Notes: generated by a model not told the origin, from the sequence alone. DNA of 64,000 nucleotides from Vanilla planifolia (GCA_023846275.1 CM043870.1:8503527-8567526), one strand, 5' to 3'; positions 48,006 through 61,776 are shown, numbered from the stretch's first letter. Program-made: numbers and translations.

Positions 48006-50047
48006 AGCTCCCCTAAATGGATAGCCTATACTCTCAATGAATTTTGGCCTATGCTCCTACTAAATTCTAGCACTCAGTTCCCTTATTTTTTATAATCATT
48101 TAAGGGGTTAATTATACTTAAGCTCAATTTATGTCTATGAAAACTTTGATAGCTAATGACTTGTTAAAAATATTAGGTAATAAGGCAAAAGATGGAATAA
48201 ATACTAGTTTAATTTCTTTCTTCTATAAGTGTTCTCTAACGAAGTGATATCTTAACTCTGTGTTTGGTTCTCGAGTACTAAATAAAATTATTAAATAAAA
48301 TAATTATACTTAAATTATCACAAAAGATTAGAATTTAGATCTAAGTCATAATCTAAAAGTTGCTATTTAATCTATAGAACTTGAGCAACAATACTATTTA
48401 CAATAATGTATTAAGTCTCTATTATTGATAATGCTACACAATTTTATTTTCTATTAGCCCAAAAAATTGGCAAATCACTAATCAATTAACATATTCCAAA
48501 GATACTCTTTTGATTAATCTTACTACCAACAAAGTCAACATATGTTTAGGCTATTAAATCAAATCTAAAATCACATCTAGGGTACCATAAGCTTAGAGTC
48601 TTAGTACCTATATGATACTTAAAGATATGCTTGACTACTATTAGGTGTGATTCCTTAGAATTATCTTGAAACCTTATGCACTTACATTTAACTCAATATC
48701 CGACTTACTCACAGTAAGATACAATAATGATTCAATCATTCTTCTAAATAATTTTATATCAATAAGCTTTTCAGTTTTATCTTTATCTATGATAATACTT
48801 GTACTAATAAGAGTCTTACTTTATTTCATGTTCTTATAACCCAATTTTTTTTAATTATTCTATCAAATATTTGATTTGAGAAATAAATATTCATTCATTT
48901 ATTATCTTAATTTGAAGTCTTAAGAAGAAACTTAATTTTTTCATCATACTCATTTCAAACTCATTCTTTATTAAATTACTAAATTTCATACACCTCTCAT
49001 TAGAAGCTCCAAAGATTATGTCATCTATATAAACCTAATATACTAGTTAGCTTTCAACTAAATTTTAAACAAATAAGGTATTATCTATGTTGCCTTTATG
49101 AAATCTATTTAAAAAAAATATATAAAATCTTTCATACCAAGCTCTTAGAGCTTAATTCAAACCATAAATGACATTCTTAAGTTTATATACATGATCTATC
49201 TTATTATATCTCAAATCTTGAGGGTTATTCAGCATATACTTTTTCAAGTATGTCTACTAAAAAAATATACTTTTAACATCCATTTGGTATAATATAAAAC
49301 CTTTGTGGCATATATATGTAAATAAGATCTTAATTACCTTAAGTCTAGTCATAAGAGTAAATATCTCATCAACATCTACTCCTTTAACCTAATAATAGCC
49401 TTTGGCTACTAATTTAGCCTCACTGTTAATAACTTCTCTATTGTCATTTAGCTAATTTTTAAAAACTCGTTTTATACTAATGATTATTCTATCATTTGGC
49501 CTAAGTACAAAATCTTATGCTTGATTTCTTTCAAATTATACTAACTCTTCATTCATTATAATAATCTTGGACTCATCTTTAAAAGCATTTTCTACAAAAT
49601 ATGGTTCAAAGATTAATATAAAATATTATATGATTAAAGAAGTTTTTAGTTCTAACTTTCTCTCTATACAACATCGTAATCTTATAAGTATGGAATCTCT
49701 AATATATTTTGACAAACATCTAGAGGTATTACCTCATAGATAACATCATTAATATAATCCTTGATAATTACACATTTTATTTTATTTTATTTGTTAACTC
49801 TTATCTTGAAGTCTTTTTAAATCTACCTTAAAGAATAAGATCTTGGATATGATATAGTCTTTAAGTTTAACTTCTTTACAAAACTTTTTGATATTAAGTT
49901 ATTTTCACTTATAGTTTAATAATAACATTAATAAACACTTTCTTCACTTGAATTCAGACGTTAGAGTTCTCATTAGGATGATCCTTGGAATATCATAATT
50001 ACTTCTCAATGTTATTTTCATCTTTTATTAGTTCATTAGCTCCAATT
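48006..50047 (-). pseudogene. Copia element 2 reverse transcriptase/RNase H (3' part)
   Basis: Minus-strand fragments include NAFKDESKIIIMNEELV near 49590-49545, RPNDRIIISIKRVFKN near 49500-49455, EAKLVAKGYY near 49420 and GFILYQMDVKSIFF near 49310-49265. These are typical of SIRE/Tork-type copia reverse transcriptase. A charged linker IGANELIKDENNIEK lies at 50047-50000, immediately at the edge of element 3. RNase H toward 48100 is decayed. Confidence 0.75.
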
Positions 50048-52134
50048 TGTTAAGCCACCCTTATATTTGATGAGTCTAACTATAAATATTTAGTATTTTA
50101 TTTAATGGGCTTGTTTAGTATAAATCAAGTTTAATTATGAAGAACAAGCTATGTAACTTTAAAGATGGTAAATTAGTGGTCTTTAAAGAATCTTAGAGTA
50201 TTCATCAAGCTTTAAAGATTGAAGATATATTCATCAACTTTAAAAAGAGTTCTTTATTTTGTTAAGAAATAGAATGTTATCTTGTTGATTATTAATTATA
50301 AGACATATCTCTTCACTTTCAAATCTTAATTTAAGCATCTAAGTTATTCATCCTTTGCTTGATTTTGGAATCATTTAAGATTCCACTTTTACATCTTTGC
50401 CAAAATTTATTTTAGTTAAATTAGAAAAATAAATTTAAAAAATATATTTTCTTAATTAAAAAAATAAAAAAATATCCTAAGCTAAAACTCAAAGTGTGAT
50501 CCAATTGTAAAGCATTTGGATTAATTAATCCTATATAGGCCTAAGAAATCTCAAGTTAGGAGACCATTGGAACCAAGTTGGGTTGAATCAGATCTTGGTT
50601 AGGGTGACCCATTAAACTAGGATGGGGTAAGATAGAGGAAGGATCAAGCTGGGTAAAACTCAAACTGAGTATGCAATGGGTCTTGTTGGACCCATATAAT
50701 ATTAAACCTGTATGTATATAGGTGGCACAAGTGATGAAATCCTAAACATACAAAGGGGAGCTAGTCTTAATTTTGCTTACATTATATGTGCATGAAAGAT
50801 AATATAAAGACCAAACTACTTTAATATTTAATAGTGTGGGGTTAAACTTTTTTCCCAAGTCCAATGCTTCATGCCAAAGCATGGGTGAATTCCCACCATT
50901 TGATTGCTGATCGGATGGCTAAGAATTCACCCGTTTGTAAGCACTAGTTCAAGGCTCAAATCAAATAACCAAAATCTCATCAAATTTTATCAAACAACTA
51001 GCATATCTTTTGTCTTGACTAAAAACCCATCCTTGAATAGAGTTACTTATAGATCTCTATTTGAATCCTATGATTGCGATCAATCCTACATTTACCTTTA
51101 ATGAATTGAATAATCTAGATCTCATCTAACATGATTGGATGGTCCATATCTAATCCTCTTTGATCCAACCATCCATAAGTTATCCACTTTTATATTGGTT
51201 GATCGGATGATCCACATCCTCTTCGATAAGATCCAGAGGCCCTGGTTGATCCTACCTAATGACTATTTCCTTAGAAGTTATTTAAGTCATTAAGTAGCTA
51301 TTTTGAAAGAAAAATTTTCAAACTATTTGGAAGAGCTTTTTAAAGATGTTTGGCCATAACTTATGTAAAAGTATTTCCTTGACTTTCTAATAGCTAAGAT
51401 CAAATTTTGTTTTATAAAAACTTAACCATTATGACTGAAATGACTAATGAATATAAACCAACTTTTGAGATTTTAACAAAGCACTATGTAATATTTTACT
51501 CACATAAACTCTTTAGGTAGTACACTATGGCTTAATAATTATCAAAATAACAAATTCTTCTAGCTAAGTTTAACACTTCTAAGCTTTCATTTTTTTTAAT
51601 TTTTTTTCATTATTTTAAGCTCATTGTGTCTTGCTTTATTCATCATTTAAAGCATAGAAAGTTTTACATTTTTACTAGAATTTTTTTCCTTGTATTTTTT
51701 TTTGGGTTGGGAGGTTAGATTTTTGGAAAAGCTCAAGTTCAGTTTGATCTTATAAAAAATTGAGTTGGGGTTGAGCTCACAAATGCCCTAGTTATAGTTA
51801 AACCCACAAAAACTAGTATATTAGTGATGAACCATAATAAAAAAAATATGAAGTTGTAATGTTCTTAATAATTAAGTTTTTTGAACCTCAATTAGGTATA
51901 GACATAAGTTTTTATTTGAATCAAATCATCTAAAAATTTTGATATACTATTTTTATTTTTTTTTTTAAATTTTTTAATCATTAAAATTTAAACTTAATAT
52001 ATATTTAATCAAGATTTTTAACAAATATAAAATTATTTTTATAAAGTATTTTAAAAAATAAATATTATACAAAATAATAAAAATATTTTAAAACTCATAA
52101 TTCCCTCCTGTCATGTTGGATTTGCATGTACTCA
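50048..52134 (+). repeat. 5' LTR of copia element 3
   Basis: Begins TGTTAAGCCACCCTTAT, the common start of plant SIRE-like LTRs. Its first roughly 415 bp match 57234-57648. The end is placed just before the primer site by position, since the rest of the 3' copy is missing. Length about 2.1 kb. An open frame at 50904-51101 within it is chance. Confidence 0.68.
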
Positions 52135-52146
52135 TTTAATTTTAAT

Positions 52147-52158
52147 TGGTATTAGAGT
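52147..52158 (+). other. tRNA-Met primer-binding site of copia element 3
   Basis: TGGTATTAGAGT differs from the standard TGGTATCAGAGC at two C-to-T positions. It fixes the left edge of the internal region. Confidence 0.8.
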
Positions 52159-52305
52159 GGGTTCCCTAGAAAAAGTGAGTTAAATAACTTGGGTGATATG
52201 TTGTATATATTTTACTTATTTTGTTAACTTATTTCTCTTTTATCATTTTACATGATTACCAAAATATTTGTGTTTGTTAATTTGTTTGTTCAATTAAGTT
52301 TTCAA

Positions 52306-55300
52306 TATGAGTTCACTCTTGGTTGATATTATTCCAACATTAAATGAACGTTTTTCTTTAGTCCATCCCTTATAATTTATGGACGAATTTTATTTATCTT
52401 AAAAAAATAAATTTATAATTTTTTTAAATCAATTAACTTAGAACTCTAAGAAGTGTTTACTAAACATTGAGATTTACTTAGAGATTCATGCACTAATGAG
52501 GTTATGTTAGTAAATTTAGTAGTGACCAAAAAAGAATGGCATAATTAAATATTATAACACTTAACTACCTTCATTATGACACATATTCTAGTGAATTTAA
52601 TCAAGTTGTGACTTTTCATACAAGATATGAAGTTGGAAGAAGTTAGATGTAACTTATGAGCAACTTTAGAAGTTAAAAAATAAAAATAAATATTCTTACA
52701 CATGATTATAAGCTCTTTAGAATGAATTTGAGAGGAACTATAATGAACATGTTTATGTGATTTATAAATATTACTAATAGAATAACAAATCTTATAAAGA
52801 TATTATTTAATACAGATCTTGTAAGAAAGTACTAATGATTTTACATAATGAATATGATCCTCTTGCCACAATAATAAAGGCAACTAAGGACATAAATAAG
52901 CTCACATTGAATAAGATGCTTGTAGAATTGTTGATAACTAAGATTGAGATGAATAGAAGAGTTGAAGAAAAGGCTTCTACAAGCAAGCCAAAGCATGTAG
53001 CAAAGAAAGAAAAACCATTAGCATTCAAAGCAAGCAAAGACGATTCAGGCATGACATCCATCTCTTCCTTGGATTTGTAGAAAGAGGTAAATTTTCATGT
53101 TAAAGGTTTAGCTAAACATTTAGAAAAAAATTTTTGTAAGTAGGAATTGACAAATAAAGAAAAGAAGAAAGAAGATAAATGCACCAAGATACTATGAACA
53201 TGATCAAACCAGCCATGTTAAACCAAAATGTCTATAACTCAAAGACATCAAAAGGAATGAAGACAAAGAAAAAAAGAATGATGAAGAAAAGTTTTCAAGC
53301 TACTTGAAGTGCATCGAAGGATTCAGACTCCATAACTTCCAGTAGTGAAGATGAAGGAATGATATGCCTTATGACAAAGGATGATGAATCAAGTACATCT
53401 AGTAAAGAGAAGAGAATGAGGTAAGTTTTTAGTCTCATAAAATTCTTGAAAATAATTACATGAAAGTTATTAGTATTTTAAATTCTTTAACATTTACATA
53501 TAAAAAATTGAAAATATTTTACAAAGAAAATATTAAACTTCTAAATTTTCTTATGAAAGAAGATTTATTCTCTTGAACATGCAAAAATTTCTAATGCTTC
53601 ACATGGTATTTATTTTTTTAGGCATAAATTCTTTTGAATATATGTATATTATTTCAAATGTTACATTCTTTTATTATTGTAGAGAAGGTCATACCATCAA
53701 TGATTATCAAAATAAGAAAAACATTTATAGTTAAAAATCGTGTTTCAAATAAGTAATTAAGAATGACATTATGAATGCTCTCGTGATAAATATTAGTGAT
53801 CAACCTAAGCATTATTGGGTTCCTAAGGTTAGAGAATAAAGAATTTAATGTAAGATATCTCTACAATCGTAGCATAAAGATATAATATATTGGAGATATA
53901 CATAGGTTAGAAATAATATACTTAAGAAGTATGTGTAGAAGTAAGCATACAAATTAGGTAAATGAAACTTATATTTTATGATTACTAAAAATATTATAAT
54001 TTATGTAGCCATACATAAAGAGAAAATTAAGATCTAACACTTGGTTGTTGGATAGTTTATGCTTAAGACATATGATCAAAGACCAATCAAAATTTATATT
54101 AATAGGATGTGGTCTAAACAGATGAGTAACACTAGAAGACAACTTTAAGAAGAAAATAATCAAAATTAGTGATATTAGCATACCTAATTTTATACTTCCA
54201 AATGTATTTTTAGTTTATAAATTATAATTTAATTTAATTAATATTAGTTAATTATGTGATAATGAAATTTTGTTAGTTTTGATACTCAATGTTACAAAAT
54301 ATTAAAAGATGATCAAATGTTATTAGTTGGTAAAAGAATAAATGAAACTAATGTGATAAAATTTGATTAATTAGAAGTTATCAAATTAGAGTGTCTAATT
54401 ACATACTCAAGTGACAATATTTTATGATATAGAAGACTATGTCATGTAGGTTAGTCTATCTTAAAGAAATAAGCAAGCTAGATGTGGTTAGAGGTCTTTC
54501 CAAGCCAAACAAAACTAGTTGGAAAATGTATGAATCATGCCAAAAAGGAAAACAAGTTAAATATTTCTTTAAATCTAAAAATAACCTAACTAGTAGTAGT
54601 TTTTTAAAGATAGTATATTTAGGCTTTTTAGACCCATACAACCCTTGAGTTTGGGGCAAAAGAAATGTAGATTTGTGATTTTTGGTGATTTTTCTAGATA
54701 TAATTAGGTTGTATTTCTAAGGAGTAAGAGTGAGATATTTTAAAATTTTGTTAATTTGATAGGAGAGATAGAAAGATAAATCAATCTCAAATTAATTTAC
54801 ATTCAAAGTGATAATAATAGTGAGCATAAGAATGATGATTTTAATAATTATTACAAAGGCAAAGGAATATTGCATCAATTTACTTGTCTTATTCACCTTA
54901 ATAAAATAAGACTATAAAAACGAAAGAATAAGATCTTCGTAGAAATGGGTAGAACTATGTTAGTTGAATACAACAAGTAAAGTACTTTTTTGTTTAGACA
55001 ATTAATAGAGCTTGTTATATAATAAATAGAATTAATAAGAATACAAATTAAAAAATGTCTTATGAGTTATTTAAAAATATGAAACTTACTATTAGCTACT
55101 TTCATATTTTTGTGTGTGAATGCATCATTCTTAATAATGAAAGAGACAACTTGAATAAGTTTGATGATAAAGCAAACATAGGAATTTTCTTAAGATACTC
55201 CTCTTTTAGAAAGACTTATAGAGTTTACAATATGGATACTCAAAAAGTAGAGAAAATAATACATATAATTTTTTATGAGTTTATTCAAAAGACATTAAAA

Positions 55301-57040
55301 AATTTAGACGAAAAGATAAAGTTCTTGAAGAACTTAGACTTGAATGAAGATGTAGGCAAAAGAGAAAGTGAAATAGAAGAAGAAGAGACTAGTCATCAAT
55401 TACTTAAAGATTAAAAGTATCAAACTTCATATTAAAAGAAATTAAATATAGGAGATGTTAATCAAGGAGTTAAGACTAAAGCTTCTATGAAAGAAAATAA
55501 TCATAGTGTATTTGTATGTTTCATAGAAATAATATCTATAATAGAAGCCTTTAAGGATGACTATTTAGTTCAAGCAATGAATAAAGAGTTAGATCAATTT
55601 GAGAGAAACCAAATATTAGAACTTTGTTCCTAGGTCTATTGATCAATAAGTAATTAGAATCAAAAGGGTATTCAATAATAAATTAGTTGAAATTGAAGTG
55701 ATCATTTGAAAAATGCTAGACTTGTTAAAGTTTATAACTAAGTTAAAGGTATAAATTTTGAGTCGTTTGAACTGATAGGAAGACTAGAGGCCATTAAACT
55801 TCTCTTAGCATATTCACATCATAAGATTTTTATACTATTTAAAATGGATGTAAAATGTGTATTTTTAAATAACATAATAAAAAAAGATATGTATAAAGAA
55901 TAACTGTTAGGTTTTGAGACTTATGCATATGATGATTATGTATATAAGCTTAAGAAGGTACTTTGTAGTCTTAAGTAAGCTCCTCATATATGATATCATA
56001 GATTTAGTAATTATCTAGTTAATAATAGTTTTAAGAAAAGAAAAGAAGATAAAACACTATTCTTAAAATCTCTAAATGACCATTTGTTGCTTGTATAAGT
56101 TTATGTTGATGACATAAGTTTTGAAAACATAAATAAAAATATGTGCAAAGTATTTTGTGGCATAATGGTAAAGGAGTTTGAGATGACAATGATAGGTGAG
56201 ATGAATTTCTTCTTAGGATTACAAATTAACTAAAAGGTGACAGTTTTATTTCACAAACTAAGTATTTAAAAAAATTATTCAAAAAATTTGGGTACAAAAA
56301 TATGAAACATTAGAAAATTCTAATAACTCAGTATATTTAGATTTAGATGAGATTTGGTAACCTATTGTTCAAAAATTTTATAGAGGTCTTATTCGATCTC
56401 TACTATATCTTAGACTAATAGACCAGATATCTTATTTAGTGTTAGCTTATGCGCTAAATTCTAATTGAATCTTAAAAAAAGTAATCTAAAGATGATTAAA
56501 TCAATCTTCAAATATTTAGAAGGTATAATGAAATGACAATTAGGGTACCCTAGAAATACTTTTTCATGTGATCTTGTAAGTTACACAAATTAGTTTTTGT
56601 GGGGTCTAAGGTAAAGAGGAAAAGTATCTCAAGTGCATGTCAATTACTAAGAAGTTGACTAATTTCATGGTCAAGTAGAAGCAAAATTGTATAGCCTTAT
56701 TAACCATAGAAGTCCAAAATGTAATGACAAAAAGTTATGTTACTCAAGTGTCATGGTTAAGATAACAACTGTAAGGTTATAATTTATATCTCTCATATAT
56801 TCTCATTATAATTATTGATACTAGTGCCTTGACCTTAACAAAGAACCAAATTCATCATTCTAAGACCATGCAAATAGATGTAAGATATTATTTTATTAGA
56901 GATCAAGTAGTGTAAGGCTAATAGAATTTGAATATATTCTTACCAAGTAAGAATTAGTAGACATATTTACTAAATCTCTTCCCAACTAATTAATTTAAAA
57001 TAATATTACTACTTGATGTAATAAAAATTGTATAAATTAT
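52306..57040 (+). pseudogene. Copia element 3 gag-pol
   Basis: Gag begins near MSSLLVDIIPTLNERFSLVH (52306). A longer open piece at 52835-53080 reads KDINKLTLNKMLVELL and KASTSKPKHVAKKEKP, typical of SIRE-like gag. Protease reads WLLDSLCLRHMIKDQSKF near 54036-54090; the catalytic DSG is now DSL. Integrase C-terminal sequence is open at 55055-55414 (MSYELFKNMKLTISYFHIFV, later GIFLRYSSFRKTYRVYNMDT). Reverse transcriptase starts IEAFKDDYLVQAMNKELDQF near 55540. It includes KMDVKCVFLN near 55840 and VYVDDISF near 56100, so YVDD is retained. RNase H fragments run to about 57000. Many stops make it non-functional. Confidence 0.82.
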
Positions 57041-57233
57041 ACCTTCTTTTTAATGGTGTTAAAGAGAGAGAATGAATATGATTTAGATAAGGGGGAGCAT
57101 GAAGTAAGGGAGAGAATGAAGTAAAGGGAGCAACATTCTTCATTTTTAATATCTTTTATCATAATAATATATTTTTACTTGTTATATTTTTTATCTAAAT
57201 ATTTATGTCATGTCATCATCAAAAGGAAGAGAT

Positions 57234-57648
57234 TATTAAGCTATCTTTATGTTTTATGAGTCAAGTCATAAATTTTTAGCATTTGTTTTAACATGTTTGC
57301 TTTGTGTGAATCAGGTTTTGTTATGAATAACAAATTATGCACCTTTGAAGATACTGAATTAATGGTCTTCAAAATACCTTTGAGTATTTACCAAACCTGA
57401 AGGATTAAAGATACACATCAACTTTGAAAATATTTTTTTCTATGAAATAAAATTTTAACTTGTTGATTGCTAATTATAAGACATATCTCTTTATTCATAC
57501 TTTTAAATCCAATTTAAGTATCTATTTTTTTTCATCTTTTCCTTGATTTAGGAATCACTTAGAATTTTATCTATGAATTTTTACCAAATTTTATTTTAGT
57601 TTAATTAGAGAAATAAAATTTAATAAAAATAATTATGTTTCCTTAACC
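57234..57648 (+). repeat. Truncated 3' LTR of copia element 3
   Basis: Matches the first part of 50048-52134 ('taagc-a-c-ttat', 'ttgttgatt-ctaattataagacatatctct', 'tgatt-aggaatca-tta'). It starts TATTAAGC where the 5' copy has TGTTAAGC. The match ends near 57648, and element 2 sequence follows directly. A polypurine-like 'aaaaggaagaga' precedes it. Confidence 0.8.
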
Positions 57649-60040
57649 TAATCATCCAAACAGCTTTACTTTCTTTCTAATAAAAAACCCCAAATAAATC
57701 TAATAAAATCATCTATAATTACTAACCCATATTTGCCTCTATTTAGACTCTATGGATGATTAGGACCAAATAGATCTTAATGAACAAGCTCTACTAGTTT
57801 CTTATTGGTAATATTTTTAAGTGGTTTAAAACTCTCCTTGATCTTTTTACCTAATTAGCATGGACCACATAATTGATCACTAGACCAACTGAGGTTTGAC
57901 AGCCTCTAACTAGGTTAACCTTCATATGCTTTTTAAAAGAAGACTTTCTTAAATAACTAAATCTTCTATGCCATAAGGTAGAATTATTATCATGTGAGAA
58001 AAGATATTCTTGTTTACTTCTCTTAACCATGTGAAAGAATAAAATATAGGTATTTTCTTTCTTTAAATTTTATGATAAAAGTAAAATTATCTTTACTAAT
58101 GATGCATTCATTTTATTAAATAAAATATTAAAATTAGAATCACATAATTGACTAATATTAAGAACATTGTATCTTAAATTTTGCATAAGGAGGGCCTTTC
58201 TTATAGATGTGTGTGAGTTGTCGATGGTTCTAATTCAAATCACCTTCTTCTTGGAGTTATCACAAAGAGTAACTCCACTTTCATCATAAGACTTCAAGTG
58301 GATGAATAAGGATGCATTTTTAGTAATGTATCTTGAGCATCTACTATCCAAGTATCATATATCTTCCTTGGTCCTTGAAAGAAGGTATACTTACAATCTA
58401 ATATTAGATTTAGGGACCCAAACATTTTTGGATACACATGTCTTAACTTGATCATTATTTAAACTATTATTTCTAATCTAAAGAAACCTAGAAGATTTGT
58501 TATTCACATCATTTCTAAACTTGTAATAGGAAGAAATATATCAAAATCTCATGCAATAATTATGAGCAATATTTTGTATAAAAAATTATATAACAATTCT
58601 AGAATAACAAACATTATGAAAAAAGTTTTACAATAGCATATAAGCTTTTCAAATCATTTAACTACCTAACTAAGCATGTATTTTTGATAAAAAGAGAAGC
58701 TTTCTTATCTCTTTTATTCTTAATCTCATGCAAATAACTAGCATTCAACTAATTTAAATGTTTATACAAACCTAAATAATTTTTATGATTTTTTTAATTT
58801 AAGATATTTAGAATATAATTTTTTATACATGGTGCGAACATGAATATATTATTCTTCAAATCATCCATAAAAGAAGATGAAGAAGAGGAGGAAGAGAAAC
58901 ATCTCATAATCTAATGATGTATCTAGAATATTGTCCTTTGTCATAGGACATCAAACTCTCCTTCTTATCTTCATCACTAGAAGAAGAGCTATCTAAATCA
59001 TCCCATGAGATCTTTATAACTCTCTTCTTTTTTTTATTATTTTTGGAACTTCATGACTCTCTCCTTATAGTGGGTGCAATTTGGCCCTATTTGCCCAAAT
59101 AATTTATATTCATAACAAATTATTTTTTCATTAGAAATAATGTTACTCTTTTGCTTCTTATTCTTACCAAATTTTTTACTTATATTTCTTTTGTCATATA
59201 ATTAAGATAAACCTTCAGAAATAAGAGTTACCTTACCTGAGATTAAAATATTTGAATTTATGGAATAATTATCTACAAAGACAATTACTTATTTTTTCTT
59301 TTTCTTTTCTATTTTTGTTATAAGTTCTTTATATTTTCTCTTTTCATGCTCAATTTTATTTGTTAAGAGCTCACTCAATAGCTCATTTAGTGACATAGCT
59401 AAAATATTCTTAACTACTTTCAAGATTATCACCAGAGGATCATATTATTAAGGAAGTATTCGAAGAATCCTCCTAACCTATTCATTAATAGAAAAATCCT
59501 TGCTAAGGTTAGACCATTAAAAATATTTATAAACTTTGTGAACATAACCTTAATCTCTCATCTAGATTCATATAAAATAATTCATGCTAATGAACAAGCT
59601 TATTGATTTTTGTCATCTTAACTTAAGAAGTATCTTCATAAGTAACTTCTATTTTTGACCAAATCTCATGTATTGTTTTCAAGTTTATTATTCAATTATA
59701 CATGAAAGTTCCCTAACCACAATACAAAATATTCATAGCATAAGAATGAAGTTGAATTTTATGATTCTCCTTGTATGTGAGTTCATCTAATAAATTTCTC
59801 ACTTTTTGACCACTAATGGTCTTAGTTAAAAAATCAAATGGATGTTCAACAATATCCCTTATTTTCAAATCGACCAATTCTAAAAATAAATGCATCCTAT
59901 TTTTATAATAAAGATAAAACTCACCCTTGAACAAAGGCGGTCAGTGTGATGTTGCTTCCTCGGATAAGGTCAAAATGTCTTCAGTAAAAGGAAGAGGCAT
60001 AAGAATCTCATTTTAGAAATTTCTTTATTTTGATATAAAC
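57649..60040 (-). pseudogene. Copia element 2 gag, protease, integrase (5' part)
   Basis: On the minus strand gag begins near MPLPFTEDILTLSEEATSH (about 60000) and continues KGEFYLYYKNRMHLFLELVD (from about 59930) to HSYAMNILYCG. A CCHC-type knuckle has decayed to CYEYKLFGQIGPNC near 59110-59065. Protease reads YLDSRCSRYITKNASLFIHL near 58345-58285, with DSG changed to DSR. Pre-integrase and integrase core are readable from about 57900 to 57660 (YGLVIIDDFIRFIW). Integrase stops abruptly at the element 3 edge, and its C-terminal part is missing on both sides. Confidence 0.77.
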
Positions 60041-60043
60041 CTT

Positions 60044-60055
60044 GCTCTGTTATCA
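60044..60055 (-). other. Primer-binding site of copia element 2
   Basis: Plus-strand GCTCTGTTATCA is the reverse complement of a tRNA-Met primer site with two changes. It lies two bases from the LTR edge and confirms the minus orientation. Confidence 0.75.
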
Positions 60056-60057
60056 CT

Positions 60058-61771
60058 TGAATTTAATCACATGAGATTCAATGCACAAGAGAGGAGGGTG
60101 AACTATTCTTTTAACAAAACATTTCAATTTTGAAAAACCTTTTCAATTAAAGAAAAATCTTTTGCTTAGTAATAAAAGTTTTATTTTAGAAATATTGTTT
60201 GATGAAATGAGAAACAAAAATTATACAACAACAAAACAAAAGAGGCATAAAGAGTTTTAGGTAGTTTGACCAAAACCTATGCCTACATCCACTCTTGACT
60301 ATTGTATTAAGCTTCCACTAACCACTCACTTTTATCGATGCTAGTAAGGGTAAACTAAGTATAATATGGTGCTCTAATGAGATACCAAAAACTACAAGAT
60401 ATTCAGTTACAAGAAAATGTGAATGCTTTATAAGAAAAGTACATACAAAACTCTAAGCCTTTGAATTTTTTAAGCAAGAGTGGCATAACAACTATAGATG
60501 TAAATATTACTAAATGATGTGAAATGAATGAAGAGGAGAACTATAGAAATAAGAAATAATAGAAGAACCTATAGCTCTTACAAGCACACAGTGACAGATG
60601 CTGTTCTTAATTTGGATTTCTCTTGAATAATTTTTTGAGTTTTTCAAATTGAGTCATCAATCATAAATGCCATTAGATGATCTCTATTTATAGTTTGTAC
60701 AAGAAAATATGCCCAAATAACCCTTTTAATAGTTAGAATCAGTCTTTCTTAAAAGATAGCCATTGATATGAACGAAAAGGAAGAAGAAGATGTAGAAATT
60801 GTTTGATTTTGATCAAATATTTGATGATTGGATATAATCTATGTTCAAAATGAAAAAATTGATTTTGGACATTTGATCAGGCTCAAGGATGGATGATAAG
60901 ATGGATCATGATCTCTATTTAAGAGATGGACATGATCTCTATCATTCGATTATGAAAATGCTCGATTAAATGAAACTAATTTGCTCCCAGTTTGGAAGCA
61001 TATATGCACCGAAGACATTAGTCCCATATTGTTAAAATGAAAATGTAGCTTTTGGTTTACCTTAGTTTCCCTACATAGATAAGGCATCCTAAATGGGTTA
61101 GCTTCCCCCTAATGCTCTTAGGTGATCATAACCTAAAGTCTAACATGATCCAATCCTCCTACTTAAATATTTTGAGTTTGATGCAACTTTATAAGACTGA
61201 GTTAGCTCCAGGAGTGATACCTTAACTTAATTTAGCTTGATCTACTACAGAGCTATACGATGTCTAAGACTCGTGCCTGACCCAACTTGATTTAAGTTGT
61301 TCTCCTGACCTGCAACTTTTCAAGGTCCAATGTTTAGTGCTTCGAACCACTTAGCTTGAGCCTTTGGGCTTGGTTGAGGAGTGGGTTCATAAGATTAATT
61401 TTTTATTAATACTTTTTGTATAAAATTTTAAATTAAAAAGATTTAATTTTTAAACCCAAATTTAACACACCTAATACATACTATCACAAAAACTTAACTA
61501 AAAATATATGAATCATGATTATGATCCTAGTTGACACAATTATAATGAAATAAATGTTTAACATACTAACTATATAGATGATTAAGAATGTAGGTTCTTT
61601 TTGGATTAGCCACTCCAGAAAGAGTTTGTTCCTTAGCTCCATAATCAATAAGTGCATTTAATCTCCATCTACTTTAGATGTTATAGTTCTTACTCTGACA
61701 AACCTAACGTTATAATAACAACTTATAATTTAATTTAAACAAAACTAAACTCAATAAGGTATTAGTAATAG
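60058..61771 (-). repeat. 5' LTR of copia element 2
   Basis: About 1.7 kb, the fuller of the two LTRs. Its ends match 47399-48005. Shared blocks include 'taataaaagttttatttta', 'acaacaa-aaaacaa-aga', 'tttttaaacccaaat-taacac' and 'aatctccatctactttagatg'. The middle 1.1 kb has no counterpart at the left. Confidence 0.78.
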
Positions 61772-61776
61772 TTATG

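Larger units (their letters stand above)
50048..57648 (+). mobile_element. Copia element 3 (innermost, plus), nested in element 2
   Basis: A SIRE-like copia element with a long 5' LTR (50048-52134), a clear primer site (52147-52158), gag-pol (52306-57040), a polypurine tract and the start of a 3' LTR (57234-57648). The 3' LTR is cut short after about 415 bp, and the adjacent element 2 integrase lacks its C-terminal part. One deletion probably removed both. No env-like gene is visible between pol and the 3' LTR. Stops and frameshifts are frequent. Confidence 0.82.
47399..61771 (-). mobile_element. Copia element 2 (minus), nested in element 1
   Basis: A SIRE-like copia element on the minus strand. 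Its 5' LTR is on the right (60058-61771) and its 3' LTR on the left (47399-48005). Gag to integrase occupy 60000 down to 57649, and reverse transcriptase/RNase H occupy 50047 down to 48006. It is interrupted by copia element 3. A reverse-oriented tRNA-Met primer site sits at 60044-60055, next to the 5' LTR. TTATG at 47394-47398 and at 61772-61776 may be its 5-bp target-site duplication; the LTR tips are decayed, so this is tentative. Minus element 3 it is about 6.8 kb. Confidence 0.83.
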
